A DNA stretch of 64,000 bases, from positions 5,958,140 to 6,022,139 of the forward strand of contig NC_030986.1 in NCBI RefSeq assembly GCF_000149955.1, written 5' to 3'. A program made the translations under genes and the position numbers. The number at the start of each line of letters is the position of its first letter. Within the stretch, counting starts at the first letter, position 1. Below are positions 1 through 9,590 of this stretch, in pieces. The stretch comes from Fusarium oxysporum f. sp. lycopersici 4287. Its lineage: Eukaryota; Ascomycota; Sordariomycetes; Hypocreales; Nectriaceae. Below the pieces are notes generated by a model. That model saw only the letters and a list, made by a program, of their open reading frames with translations, ran no database searches and was not told the DNA's origin.

Positions 1-878
1 AAATTAGGGTCGTCCCCAATGCGTTTAATTCGACCCCAACCTTCCTAGCCTACTTCGAGGCCGCCGCCCTGGGCTCTATATCTTTGGTACTGTTGGATGT
101 CGCGAGTGCCATCAGAAGAGTCGGTGCAAGCCTCGATGCCATACGATCCGAACTCGAGATTGCAAACGTCGCCAGGGTGCAAGGTTGGGGTCATGGTGGG
201 TTCGGAGCCTACGTGCATCGCTTCGTCCAGAATGAGATGGCTGCCGTCGACGGTACACAGGATGGTCAACATCACTTCTTCTATGTATGGCACCCGGACA
301 GCGATTGGTATCCTGCATTCGAAGGAAGACAGGCAGAAGATCCCCTTGGTCCTGCGTTTGGTGGCTATCATCATGATCTTGCGACAATATGCCTGAGGAT
401 GCGAGCCGATAGAGAAGCTCTTATTGCAACGACTGATTATAGGCGTGCCGCCGTGTTCCATCTTGTTATTCCAGCCTACTACCCGCTCGTGATGGACCAT
501 CCCATTGCCTTTGCTGACGAACTGCTACCGCTGGTCATTACCGGGGGCCGTCATCGAGGTACCGACCTTGTGTGGCTTGCCGTTTATCGGTCTCCTAACA
601 GGGAGAGACCGCATCTCAACTTTGTCAGTCTCCTGCCCCAGGGTCACGAGAACCTAGCGATAAGTATGGGAGGGTTTGTCGGTTTTTTGTTGGGTGCGGC
701 TGGGTGTTCAGTTGCAGCAACGGCTTTCCCTCCTTGCGCTCCAGTTGCAGGAATCGTGATTGAGCCATTGATCGCGTCCGCGTTGGCGTCCTGGACGGTG
801 GGAGCGGCAGGTATAGTTTATGAGGTGGCGACAGAAGAAAGCACCCAAATTCTAGGGGATCCTATTTTCTTGGAGTAA
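1..878 (+). CDS. Unknown fungal protein, 5' end outside window
   Basis: An open frame runs from the window edge to a TAA at 876-878; no ATG fits an obvious start, so the 5' part lies upstream. About 290 residues are visible. The first 270 look globular (many W, Y, H and R residues). The last third holds two Gly/Ala-rich hydrophobic stretches (around 665-740 and 745-820) that could be membrane or hairpin segments, including the motif GGFVGFLLGAAG. I do not recognise the family. Codon use and length argue for a real exon; overlapping frames on both strands are shorter and compositionally poor. It is followed by about 580 bases without a gene. Confidence 0.5.
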   Translation, partial: IRVVPNAFNSTPTFLAYFEAAALGSISLVLLDVASAIRRVGASLDAIRSELEIANVARVQGWGHGGFGAYVHRFVQNEMAAVDGTQDGQHHFFYVWHPDSDWYPAFEGRQAEDPLGPAFGGYHHDLATICLRMRADREALIATTDYRRAAVFHLVIPAYYPLVMDHPIAFADELLPLVITGGRHRGTDLVWLAVYRSPNRERPHLNFVSLLPQGHENLAISMGGFVGFLLGAAGCSVAATAFPPCAPVAGIVIEPLIASALASWTVGAAGIVYEVATEESTQILGDPIFLE

Positions 879-1459
879 GCGTCTTGTGTGGTATTCCGCA
901 CCCATTTATGGTATTCACAGAACTTATTGGGGACTTGGCTTTTGAATATACAATTGTCCGCATGGCACTGTTAAAAGCGACTCGGCAGGAACCACTAGTA
1001 GGGTACGGTCTCTGTTAGAACTATACCTCAGAGAATGTTCGATATGTGCAAGGCGGCGGATCCCAGATGTAGATGGTAGCCAACGGGTATAAACGTCTCG
1101 GTATCACATTGAATTGGGTGGGGGTTTCCCTTTGTTCCGCTATGCAAGCCCTCCTTTCGTTCAACTCTCGTAACACCTTTGTCCTCTAGTGTTTCTCTGA
1201 TCAGTAATTTTATAGCCTTGACGAAGCATTTCTGGCATTACAATACTTTTGACTCTTCAAGGCATTTTTTAGGCTACCGTTCGGCGGTAGACCTAAAGCC
1301 AATTCACAGGGATATACTTGCTCGGAGTAGAGCAGAGATTCTTGGTGACTTACAAGCACTCGTAGCAACTTGGGGGCACCGGCAAGGAACATGATCATAA
1401 CGAGGACGGCAGCAATGCTTTGATGGCTGTATAACGGCAACCCAAAGTACCATCCACAA
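879..1459. other. Intergenic, nothing recognised
   Basis: No open frame with protein-like composition was found between the unknown gene and the left inverted repeat of the pogo-like element. No RNA gene or clear promoter element is evident. Confidence 0.4.
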
Positions 1460-1537
1460 CCCCTCTTTCGGCATAACCCCTCTTTCGGCAAGCAAAATAA
1501 AAAAAGCTTCACCAAAACTCATCAACTTCACTTACAC
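1460..1537 (+). repeat. Left terminal inverted repeat of pogo-like element
   Basis: This pairs with 3578-3653 on the opposite strand. Units 1460-1476 and 1477-1493 are near-identical 17-mers; the rest is an A-rich tract followed by the inner pairing segment ATCAACTTCACTTAC. Confidence 0.85.
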
Positions 1538-1746
1538 AAATATTGGCCAAAATAAATAGCTACTTGGAGGGCAATGCCTTTGCTGATTATAGAAATGATT
1601 GGAGTTAACGATTGTAGCCCTCCAAGGCTGTGCGGGGTACGCGATGTATGCATACCGTGCTATGGAAATAGTGTTAATTCAATCATCAAGTTCCTCACCG
1701 CTCTTTTCTATGTTTTTTGTCATTTTTCTGCGGCAACGACAAAAAA

Positions 1747-3508
1747 ATGCCTAGATCGAGACTTCGATGGAAATATACAGAGGACGACATGGCAGAGGCT
1801 ATATTGGATGTTACTGACGATGGCTTTTCGCCCCCTCAAGCCGCTCATAGACGGGGAGTGCCCCGGAGTACTCTAATCGACAGACACGGCCGCGGGGCCG
1901 TGAAAGAGCAGATCCACCCTCATCGACGGTTGTCCAAGAGCCAAGGGGATAGGCTGGCTCTCTGGATCCTCCGCCAGGAGTCCTTGGGCTATGCTCCGTT
2001 CCACAGTCAGATCCGCGCTTGCGTCATGGGCTTGTTGAGGCAGCAGAGCGAACATCCCGACTTAGGACGTAACTGGGTGATCAAGTTTATCAATCGCCGC
2101 GCAGACCTAAAGACCAAGATGGGTAGACGTCAAGAAGCCAAGAGGTTCGACTCTTTCACACCTAGAGCGGTTCATTGGTACTTTGATATCAGGGAGGGCC
2201 AATATGGTTGGATCAAGCCTGAAAACACCGTCAACGTTGATGAGGGGGGTATTATGACAGGTTTCGGCAAGTATTCACCTCTATTACTTGTCGGTGCTTG
2301 CATTTTTGACCGACTAATCCTCTTCATTCAGGACTAGATAGCTTGGTTGTTGGAAGTGCAGACCCGAAACGCAAGGCCTTTCTCAAAGGACCACAAACTC
2401 GAAATTGGACTTCATTCATCGAAGCTATCACTGCTGACGGCCGCGCTTTGACTCCTGGAATAATATTCAAAGGGAAACAACTCCAGAAACAGTGGTTTCT
2501 TGACGAGTTCAAGCAGATAGCAGACTGGTATTACATAACTTCGCCCAACGGGTGGACTGATGACCACATAGGCATTGAATGGCTTGAAAGAGTTTATCTA
2601 CCCCAGACCACTCCTGCTGACGACTTAGACGCGAGAATGATTATTTTAGATGGTCACGGAAGCCATGCAACAGTAGGTTCTTCCCTTTCTCCACCTCGAG
2701 ATTAATGCTGAGTGATGGAAGGATGAATGGATGGCCACGTGCTTTTTGAATAACATTTATTGCTGCTATCTGCCAGCACACTGCTCTTATGGACTCTAGC
2801 CACTGGAAAACGGAGTATTTAACGCGTTGAAGGCTGCATATCGACGAGAGTTGGAAATGTTCGCTTCGTTGACTGATTCCGCTCCAATGGATAAGGTTTA
2901 TTTCATCAGGGCTTACGCTAAGGCTTGCTGAATTAGAATGACTAAGAAGAATATACTGTCTAGCTGGAGGGTCACTAGAAACTGGCCCATTTCACGTGCA
3001 AAAGCATTACAGCACCCTGAAATCCAATAAGATAAGCCAAACGGCAGCCCAAGAGTGACTCCTGAACCCAGGCCATATCTTGGCTCGGACGATACGCCAC
3101 AGACGAGCCGTCAAATTCGTGATTGGCTTGAACAAAACATCAAAGACGCGGAGACGGTATAACGTGATAGCCAAGGGCTTTGAAGCTCACCAGCAGACAG
3201 TAGCGGCGCATACGCAGAGGATTGCCAGCCTAGAGGAAGAATTGGCTTGGCTGAAAAGAGGGAAGAAGAGGAAGGCGGTGCCGAATCCTAACAAACGTTT
3301 TATGACTCTTGGAGAGACTCTAGCTGGTAAGGAGCCCATACCAGAAGGGGCGACTCGTTATACGCCTGTCGGGGTGGAATTTGTCTCTTCAAGCGAGCAA
3401 GAGTCAGAATCGGAGGCTGGTTCTGTCATCGAAGTCAGAGAGGAAAACATACCCCACCAACCAACCAGGCGGTCGCGGCGGATGGTGAAAAAAACCAGAG
3501 TACAATAG
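1747..3508 (+). pseudogene. Pogo-like DDE transposase, broken near C-terminus
   Basis: The start is ATG 1747 (MPRSRLRW). Exon 1 is 1747-2266. An intron at 2267-2331 with a GC donor (GCAAGT) and CAG acceptor restores GLDSLV exactly as in the related copy at 59.5 kb. Exon 2 is 2332-2672 and a second intron is 2673-2721. Exon 3 then reads DEWMATCFLNN, LPAH and an LxPLE-type block. Domain order is an N-terminal CENP-B/pogo helix-turn-helix (residues about 8-130) and a DDE catalytic core: first Asp in NVDEGG, second in ILDGHGSH; the third acidic position appears as Glu in PLENGVF. Defects are TAG near 2800 (where the family has Gln), TGA near 2929 and a frameshift near 3158. After it a coiled-coil, Lys-rich tail ends at 3508. 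It encodes cut-and-paste transposition but cannot be functional as read. Confidence 0.8.
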
Positions 3509-3577
3509 ATAAACCCTATTTATGATTTATGAAACAAAAAAATTTCACGGATTTCTATCAATTCGGTCAAATTCTTT

Positions 3578-3653
3578 GTAAGTGAAGTTGTTGATTTTTG
3601 GTGGTGGCTTTTTTATTTTGCTTGCCGAAAGAGGGGTTATGCCGAAAGAGGGG
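3578..3653 (-). repeat. Right terminal inverted repeat of pogo-like element
   Basis: Reverse complement of 1460-1537 with a few mismatches. It carries the same doubled 17-base outer unit (GCCGAAAGAGGGG twice). Confidence 0.85.
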
Positions 3654-4018
3654 TGTCTGGATGGTGCTGCGAGCGGTGGAGGAACAGCTTTACCACGTAT
3701 CGTTCCGATACACCCAATTGCGGTGATTCTCGGCCTCGCAACTAAGCTTCACAACGTAATCCGGCTCGAATCAGAAAACAGCCCCTTGATACAAGTAAAA
3801 GAACTTCAAATTCTAACAGCCTAAACAGTCTCAGGAAGAGCCAGTCTGTCATTCCATCAATAGTTCCCACACGGACAGCTTGAACCTGGGATCGTAGGGT
3901 ATATAAACAGGTATTTCCTCCAGCCATTGGACTCTGAGAAACAATGTCGTTCACATGCCTGATACTAAACTAAGGTTACCTCTAACATAAAAATCGTAAT
4001 CAAACCTTGCCACATACG

Positions 4019-4804
4019 ATGGCAGCCCCGAGGTGCCTACAATGCGTCAAGGAAGGTGCCCATATACGCACTCCCTGGTCTGCCCACGTCGTGATAAAGG
4101 ACATACTCGTAACTACTCAAGTAGGGCCATGGGTGTTTTATGGTGTTTGTGCCGAGACTTTAGATGCGACTTCATCGGACTGGACAAGCCCAGACTGCCT
4201 TCTATGGGTTTTTGACGATGCGTCAGGGCCACGAATGTGGCAGGACACCGCCCAGCCGTCGCCCTTCAATTCCGAGGACCCCGAAAAGAATTTTGATCAG
4301 ATCGTAGGCCATTATGAATCCAATGATGGAGAGTGTTATCTCGCAGTCAAGTGGAAAAGCTGCCTGGCACCGACGTGGGAGAGAGAGACGGACATGGTGT
4401 GTTGTAGTCGCGCCATCACGCAGTACTTCACTGAGCATTGTACTTGAGACTTGCTTACCATACCATTGTTTTCCAGCCGCTTTCTCCGATCGACAAGTGT
4501 CCTCGAAATCACTTCTTTGTGGCATGGAACTTTGTCGCTGTAGCGCCTTCTGGTGGCGAAGTCACCTTCATATCAAGCGCTGTGCTCGGAGAGCCGACAG
4601 TCTGGACCTTACGTGAGTTCAGAGAAAATGCACCTGAAACTCAGCCCTGGGGAGTTATAATCGAGGCCGCCCTGGACGAGCATGATACACGAAGCGGGCC
4701 TCGAAATACAACCGGGGTTAGGTCAGTAACAGTCAACTTGACTTCGCAAACATATGCTGCTTTTAACCATCGCCTGTCCAATAATGCACAAAGCTATTTC
4801 CACT
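4019..4804 (+). CDS. Chromodomain-like protein, 5' exons, runs into gap
   Basis: ATG 4019 (MAAPRCLQC) opens a frame to 4447. Near its end is a chromodomain-like block: an IVGHY start, then YLAVKWKS and PTWERE, matching the Y-L-V-K-W-K-G ... TWE pattern of the fold that binds methylated histone tails. A second frame from about 4490 to the N run (FFVAWNFVAVAPSGG and on) also reads as protein, so an intron near 4440-4490 is likely but I could not fix its borders. Some retrotransposon integrases carry chromodomains, yet no integrase or reverse-transcriptase motif is visible here, so a host gene is more likely. The C-terminal part may continue after the gap at 5805. Confidence 0.45.
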
Positions 4805-5804
4805 NNNNNNNNNNNNNNNNNNNNNNNNNNNNNNNNNNNNNNNNNNNNNNNNNNNNNNNNNNNNNNNNNNNNNNNNNNNNNNNNNNNNNNNNNNNNNNNN
4901 NNNNNNNNNNNNNNNNNNNNNNNNNNNNNNNNNNNNNNNNNNNNNNNNNNNNNNNNNNNNNNNNNNNNNNNNNNNNNNNNNNNNNNNNNNNNNNNNNNNN
5001 NNNNNNNNNNNNNNNNNNNNNNNNNNNNNNNNNNNNNNNNNNNNNNNNNNNNNNNNNNNNNNNNNNNNNNNNNNNNNNNNNNNNNNNNNNNNNNNNNNNN
5101 NNNNNNNNNNNNNNNNNNNNNNNNNNNNNNNNNNNNNNNNNNNNNNNNNNNNNNNNNNNNNNNNNNNNNNNNNNNNNNNNNNNNNNNNNNNNNNNNNNNN
5201 NNNNNNNNNNNNNNNNNNNNNNNNNNNNNNNNNNNNNNNNNNNNNNNNNNNNNNNNNNNNNNNNNNNNNNNNNNNNNNNNNNNNNNNNNNNNNNNNNNNN
5301 NNNNNNNNNNNNNNNNNNNNNNNNNNNNNNNNNNNNNNNNNNNNNNNNNNNNNNNNNNNNNNNNNNNNNNNNNNNNNNNNNNNNNNNNNNNNNNNNNNNN
5401 NNNNNNNNNNNNNNNNNNNNNNNNNNNNNNNNNNNNNNNNNNNNNNNNNNNNNNNNNNNNNNNNNNNNNNNNNNNNNNNNNNNNNNNNNNNNNNNNNNNN
5501 NNNNNNNNNNNNNNNNNNNNNNNNNNNNNNNNNNNNNNNNNNNNNNNNNNNNNNNNNNNNNNNNNNNNNNNNNNNNNNNNNNNNNNNNNNNNNNNNNNNN
5601 NNNNNNNNNNNNNNNNNNNNNNNNNNNNNNNNNNNNNNNNNNNNNNNNNNNNNNNNNNNNNNNNNNNNNNNNNNNNNNNNNNNNNNNNNNNNNNNNNNNN
5701 NNNNNNNNNNNNNNNNNNNNNNNNNNNNNNNNNNNNNNNNNNNNNNNNNNNNNNNNNNNNNNNNNNNNNNNNNNNNNNNNNNNNNNNNNNNNNNNNNNNN
5801 NNNN
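4805..5804. other. Assembly gap, 1000 N
   Basis: Exactly 1000 undetermined bases, probably a placeholder for a gap of unknown size. Any reading frame drawn through it is meaningless. Confidence 0.95.
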
Positions 5805-6229
5805 GGTGCGGGAACCTCAGGTATTTCAGCTCTCCGAAGGACATAGTGCAGAAATCCCGGAAGGGTATCTGGGCCGTGCCATTCTCTTGTCACAGTACGA
5901 AGCACGGTTTCGAATGAGGCGCGGAAATTATGTCTCGCAGCAGGAGATTTGGAAGCCTGATCAGGAGCTGTATTTCGATGGCAGGCTGGTAGCTTGTGTT
6001 CCCTACACGAAGTTCTCTCTAGCTATTTACGAACTGGTTCTCGTGTAGCTACAACAAATCCTTCCATGACCTGCATCATGTTGTGGTTGGTGGAGTCATC
6101 GTCATCGTCTCCGACCCTGGCGTTACTGGCTGTAGGAACTGCGAGGTGGCGTTCAATATCAACCAGGCTGTCAAGTCAGTACTGTACCTGAAGCTAGCCG
6201 GTGTATCTCACCTGAGTTTGCCGCCATGA
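5805..6229 (+). CDS. 3' exons of the gapped gene, unknown
   Basis: After the gap a frame reads VREPQVFQLSEG ... YFDGRLVACV to a stop near 6048. A second plus frame from about 6050 to TGA 6227-6229 reads SYNKSFHDLHHVVVGGVIVI and is also protein-like. A 3' intron may join them (a GTAGCT donor lies after the FDGRL codons), but the phases I tried do not fit. I do not recognise the domain. Link with the chromodomain part upstream is inferred only from strand and position. The 3' end overlaps the last bases of the convergent gene at 6208. Confidence 0.35.
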
Positions 6230-6954
6230 AGCTCGTATATGATGTTGGGTATACGGAGTGAGCTTGATGGTAGCTGTTTCTTGGGGATATAGACTTTGAC
6301 ATCTGCTAGCACCGCCTGATCTCCTTCAACCGTCATCTCACGCAAGATTCCAATATCTTCATCTGGAATTTTCTTCATTATGTGAACGAAGCTCCTCCCT
6401 GCTGGCATTGAGTACTCTCATCTGTATAAAATGACCTGTAGGCACTCACGACGGAGAGGGAGCTCGTCCGCTCGGGGAAGCCACGACTGACGCAATGTAT
6501 CCGAAGCTTTGATCCACCGTCGGACGCCAAGTCGTAAGGTCCTCACTGCGGATCTTTGGGCTCCTGTATATGCCATCGTCATCTCATCGACCTCCCTCAC
6601 CGGAAGATCCGATTTGATCGCAACGTCTCCCAATGCAATGAAGACGAAACTGTGGATCTGTGATTCTAGATTACGAAGTAATGCCGCATGTTCCTCGGCA
6701 AACGATTGAAGAAGCGTTTTCGGTTTCATCTTAGCACGTCCTTCGCGCACGAGTTTGCTCAAAGTTAGGTCTAGACGCAATTGTTCGATTTGCTCTTGGG
6801 TGCGTGGCGCTTTGTCATCCCAATCTTCTTCCCCTTTAGGTAGCGCTCTCAGAAAGGTCTTGATCAGACTGACTGACTCGGGCGATCGACTGGGCTTTGG
6901 CTGTCGCGGCATCGGCGGCTGCGGCCTACCCGAGCTGAATATGATATTGTCCAT
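6208..6954 (-). CDS. Unknown 231-residue protein, two exons
   Basis: ATG at 6954 (MDNIIFSSGRP). Exon 1 is 6450-6954. An intron of 51 bases at 6399-6449 has a consensus GTGAGT donor, CTCAA branch-like site and CAG acceptor. Exon 2 is 6208-6398. The joined length divides exactly by three (232 codons), which supports the splice. The N-terminus is Pro/Arg-rich (residues 10-27) and probably disordered. The middle is helical and charged (LRLDLTLSKLVREGRAKMKP). The C-terminus reads IPNIIYELHGGKLR. No enzyme motif or membrane segment is visible. It is convergent with the gene fragment on its left and its start faces a purine-rich stretch. Confidence 0.65.
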
Positions 6955-7261
6955 GCTGATGAAAAATATCTTCTCGGGGGTGTGGGGACCAACAAATTGG
7001 AAAACGAAATAGAGAAAAAGAAATGGAGGCGGGATGGCTCAAAGAAAGCTCAGGTGGCGGCTGGCATCCGAAGAGTGAATCGTAAGAAAACGTGGGTGGG
7101 TCGATCTTGGCCCATGAAAAGGAGATTCAGCTGATTAGCGTCAAGATGGCACAATTAATACGGCAGCGAACATGAAGCATTGGTCACACTAGACGTGGGA
7201 CTTTTCTTGGCAATGCAAGTTCCATCTTTATTAGGCTTAGTCCAACCTGCCGTCGCAACGG

Positions 7262-7582
7262 ATGACTTCCGGCCCCCGGAAAGCGTCAAGTACATTGCTG
7301 ACGCCAATGCAGATCATACTATCTGCCCTTCCCCTGCGGTTCGCGCACCGTTCTACAGCTCAAGCTGTCTCTCGTTTCCCTCTCAATTCCATACGCAACA
7401 TCGGACGATGGCTTCAACGCTTCGACAAAACCCCGACCGAGGTGGCTATTGAGCCTCTTACCAATCACGATATGATGGCCATTATGAAATCAACATCACA
7501 CGAAAGAGGTGAAGGGAATGATGATGACCCGTGTAAGAACGATGTCATGAAGGATGACGGGGTCGATGAGACTACTGCTTGA
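7262..7582 (+). CDS. Possible small protein (106 residues)
   Basis: ATG 7262 to TGA 7582. Residues 18-60 are basic and hydroxylated (ALPLRFAHRSTAQAVSRF), like a mitochondrial targeting segment, and the tail is acidic (GNDDDP, KDDGVDETTA). There are no introns or homologs I recognise. It could equally be an untranslated open frame. Confidence 0.2.
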   Translation: MTSGPRKASSTLLTPMQIILSALPLRFAHRSTAQAVSRFPLNSIRNIGRWLQRFDKTPTEVAIEPLTNHDMMAIMKSTSHERGEGNDDDPCKNDVMKDDGVDETTA

Positions 7583-7986
7583 AGCACAGTAATTTTCCCA
7601 TATTGTGCCGTCGACGTCGTATGGTGTTGATAAGGGAGAACGGGAAAGAGAGGGAAAGGGAAAGAGGGAAAAGCGCGGAGACAAGGCTGACTAGACGAAT
7701 CGAGACGCCCTAGCGTTTTATTTGACTAGCCTCGTCTTACAACACGGATTTGGTGGGGGCCGGCCTAGCCCAATCAGAACGATACGAGTGCTGAAGCAGC
7801 TTATCTCACAACCCTGGCAAACCCCAGCTTGGACAATACCCATCTTATGCATTACCATCTCAATGCAAAGCTCTTGCATCGCTGAAGGGAAGTGTCGCAG
7901 GATAAGCATGATCTTCACGGCCCCAGAAACAATTGTGTTAGTAACCAAGCTGTATACTTTAAGTAACTATGCGGAATGGAATACCC

Positions 7987-8046
7987 GCATCAAAAAAGAA
8001 AACAAAAAAGGAAAAAAAGAAAAAAAAATAAAAAGAAAAAGAAAAC
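7987..8046 (+). repeat. A/G-rich low-complexity tract
   Basis: About 60 bases consist almost wholly of A with scattered G. A G/A-rich tract at 7636-7676 precedes it. Together they mark the non-coding stretch between 7.6 and 8.3 kb, in which I see no gene. Confidence 0.8.
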
Positions 8047-8348
8047 CATCAACCAACTCACTACTGCTGCTCACTATTAATGGCCTGACTTTCTATCTTT
8101 TAAGCACACTACGTACGGCACACCACAACCCAATGATTTTGTTCAACAACTTGCGTCGGTTGACGAACCACACAACTTGGCCGGTGTGGCTTGATTGCAG
8201 AAATATCCAGTCTGATGCAGGCACTGTATCAGCTCGAGGGGGGTTGGGACAGTGGCCCGTTGGGACAAAACGGTGATTGCTAACTAAGCTAAGCACGTTA
8301 ATGCAGCTGTGGCTGGCTTAAACAACTGTTTTGCTTTTGGCTACCGGA

Positions 8349-9590
8349 ATGTTGACCCGTCCATCAGTATGCAACCAAATGCGCCTTAGCGGGTCCGGGA
8401 CGGCAGAGCAGGCAGATCATTTGCAGGGAACAGACAGCCGAGCAAGTAATTTAGCCCCTGATGAACGGGCTCCAGGCTTGCCAGCAGTGATGCAACGTTG
8501 TCTACAAATACTAAAGACATCGTCTTTAGAATGCAGCTTGGAAACCTCTTTCAAGTTACTGTCTGCAACGAAGCTTTTACTTCCTCTTTCTGCAATGGCT
8601 GAGACCACAAGCAACAAGGGGGGCCTAACAGCCCCGCCAAACAGCCCAATCCAGGGCGCCACAACTCCTCCAAGCTGCGACGAAATACAGTCATGCTCAC
8701 TCATGGATCCTATCCCTACGACCCGGATGAGAGAACAATTGGAAGATGAGCCACCACAGTCAAGCTCTTCCTCTCGAGCTCCTTCTCCCTGTCAGCCAGT
8801 CACTCTTAGGGGCAATAGCATTGCCCTCTCACGCGCGAACTACGGCCGTCGAGAGGACGACGAAATTATACACGCGTCTGCCACTCCCTCGCTCAAAGAC
8901 AATGTGTCTCCGAACAACAGTCCTCCTCTGAATCACTTGCTGATTCGACTCAACCAAAATGCATTGCTGGCCTGTGGACTTTTCAATCACTCGAGGCCCT
9001 CAAACCCGTTTGCCCACTGGGATGTGCAATACCTCAATCAATATGGCGTCGAAGTCTACACATGGTATCTCCTTGCCTATATCGAATCGTCGACCAGTAA
9101 ACCACGCAAACGATACGATAGTGGCGCTCAGTGGCTCGAACTACGCCTTCATGACCTCCAAACGCATCTTCAACTGCGAGATTATGCTGTTCTTGAAGCA
9201 GAGTTTTCGGATCGGCAGACCCCCGAAGGTATGACGACGCGGGCAATGCTATGCCAACTGCAGCATTTTCAAGAGGCCGCACCATCAGACTTTGCGCACT
9301 GGCCGAGTGAAGGCTATGACGATGCTGTTGCGATTTTCCTCACTAAGTGTCTTGCTCGATTGCGATTTACGGCTTCCCTGGCAGCTCTTCAAGCAGACCC
9401 TGCGAGAGTCATGGCAACCATTTATTGGAAGTTTGAGAGAACTCTTCAGCCGGATGGTTTATCTTCTAACTTGTCTTCACCTTGCATCACATACCAGGCA
9501 GATTTCTCTGAGGAGTATCATTGCAAAAGTTGGTTGGCAGATGTAAGCGATGACAGTGATGATGAAAATATTGGTCGGTGGTCTGCTTAA
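8349..9590 (+). CDS. Unknown protein, about 410 residues, single exon
   Basis: The frame is open upstream of the first ATG at 8349 and ends at TAA 9588-9590. ATG 8595 (MAETTSNKGG) is an alternative and perhaps likelier start, giving about 330 residues, because the region before it is poorly protein-like. After a Ser/Pro-rich disordered segment (about 8690-8930), a compact domain begins with LNHLLIRLNQNALLACGLF and continues with WYLLAYIES, QWLELRLHDLQTHL and FLTKCLARLRF. The tail is acidic (DVSDDSDDENIG). The layout, a low-complexity N-terminus followed by a helical Leu-rich domain, resembles the unknown gene at 18266 in general style, but I see no aligned motif. No transmembrane segment or known catalytic motif is present. 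Confidence 0.5.
   Translation: MLTRPSVCNQMRLSGSGTAEQADHLQGTDSRASNLAPDERAPGLPAVMQRCLQILKTSSLECSLETSFKLLSATKLLLPLSAMAETTSNKGGLTAPPNSPIQGATTPPSCDEIQSCSLMDPIPTTRMREQLEDEPPQSSSSSRAPSPCQPVTLRGNSIALSRANYGRREDDEIIHASATPSLKDNVSPNNSPPLNHLLIRLNQNALLACGLFNHSRPSNPFAHWDVQYLNQYGVEVYTWYLLAYIESSTSKPRKRYDSGAQWLELRLHDLQTHLQLRDYAVLEAEFSDRQTPEGMTTRAMLCQLQHFQEAAPSDFAHWPSEGYDDAVAIFLTKCLARLRFTASLAALQADPARVMATIYWKFERTLQPDGLSSNLSSPCITYQADFSEEYHCKSWLADVSDDSDDENIGRWSA

Larger units (their letters stand above)
1460..3653 (+). mobile_element. Pogo/Fot1-like DNA transposon, decayed
   Basis: The element is bounded by inverted repeats of about 75 bases (1460-1537 and 3578-3653) and holds one transposase gene on the plus strand. 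The outermost part of each repeat is a 17-base unit (CCCCTCTTTCGGCATAA) repeated twice head to tail, then a purine/AT-rich part. The expected TA target duplication is not seen at the outer ends (CA on the left, GT on the right), but TA does stand immediately outside the inner copy of the 17-base unit. Known family: Tc1/mariner superfamily, pogo group, which inserts at TA. A related 5' half lies at 58635-59622. Confidence 0.8.

Noticed and set aside
45..500. Minus-strand frame opposite the first gene
   Set aside because: It mirrors the plus-strand coding frame and has no protein-like order of motifs.
4438..6048. Long frames spanning the N run on both strands
   Set aside because: They are open only because undetermined bases contain no stops; the gap size is arbitrary.
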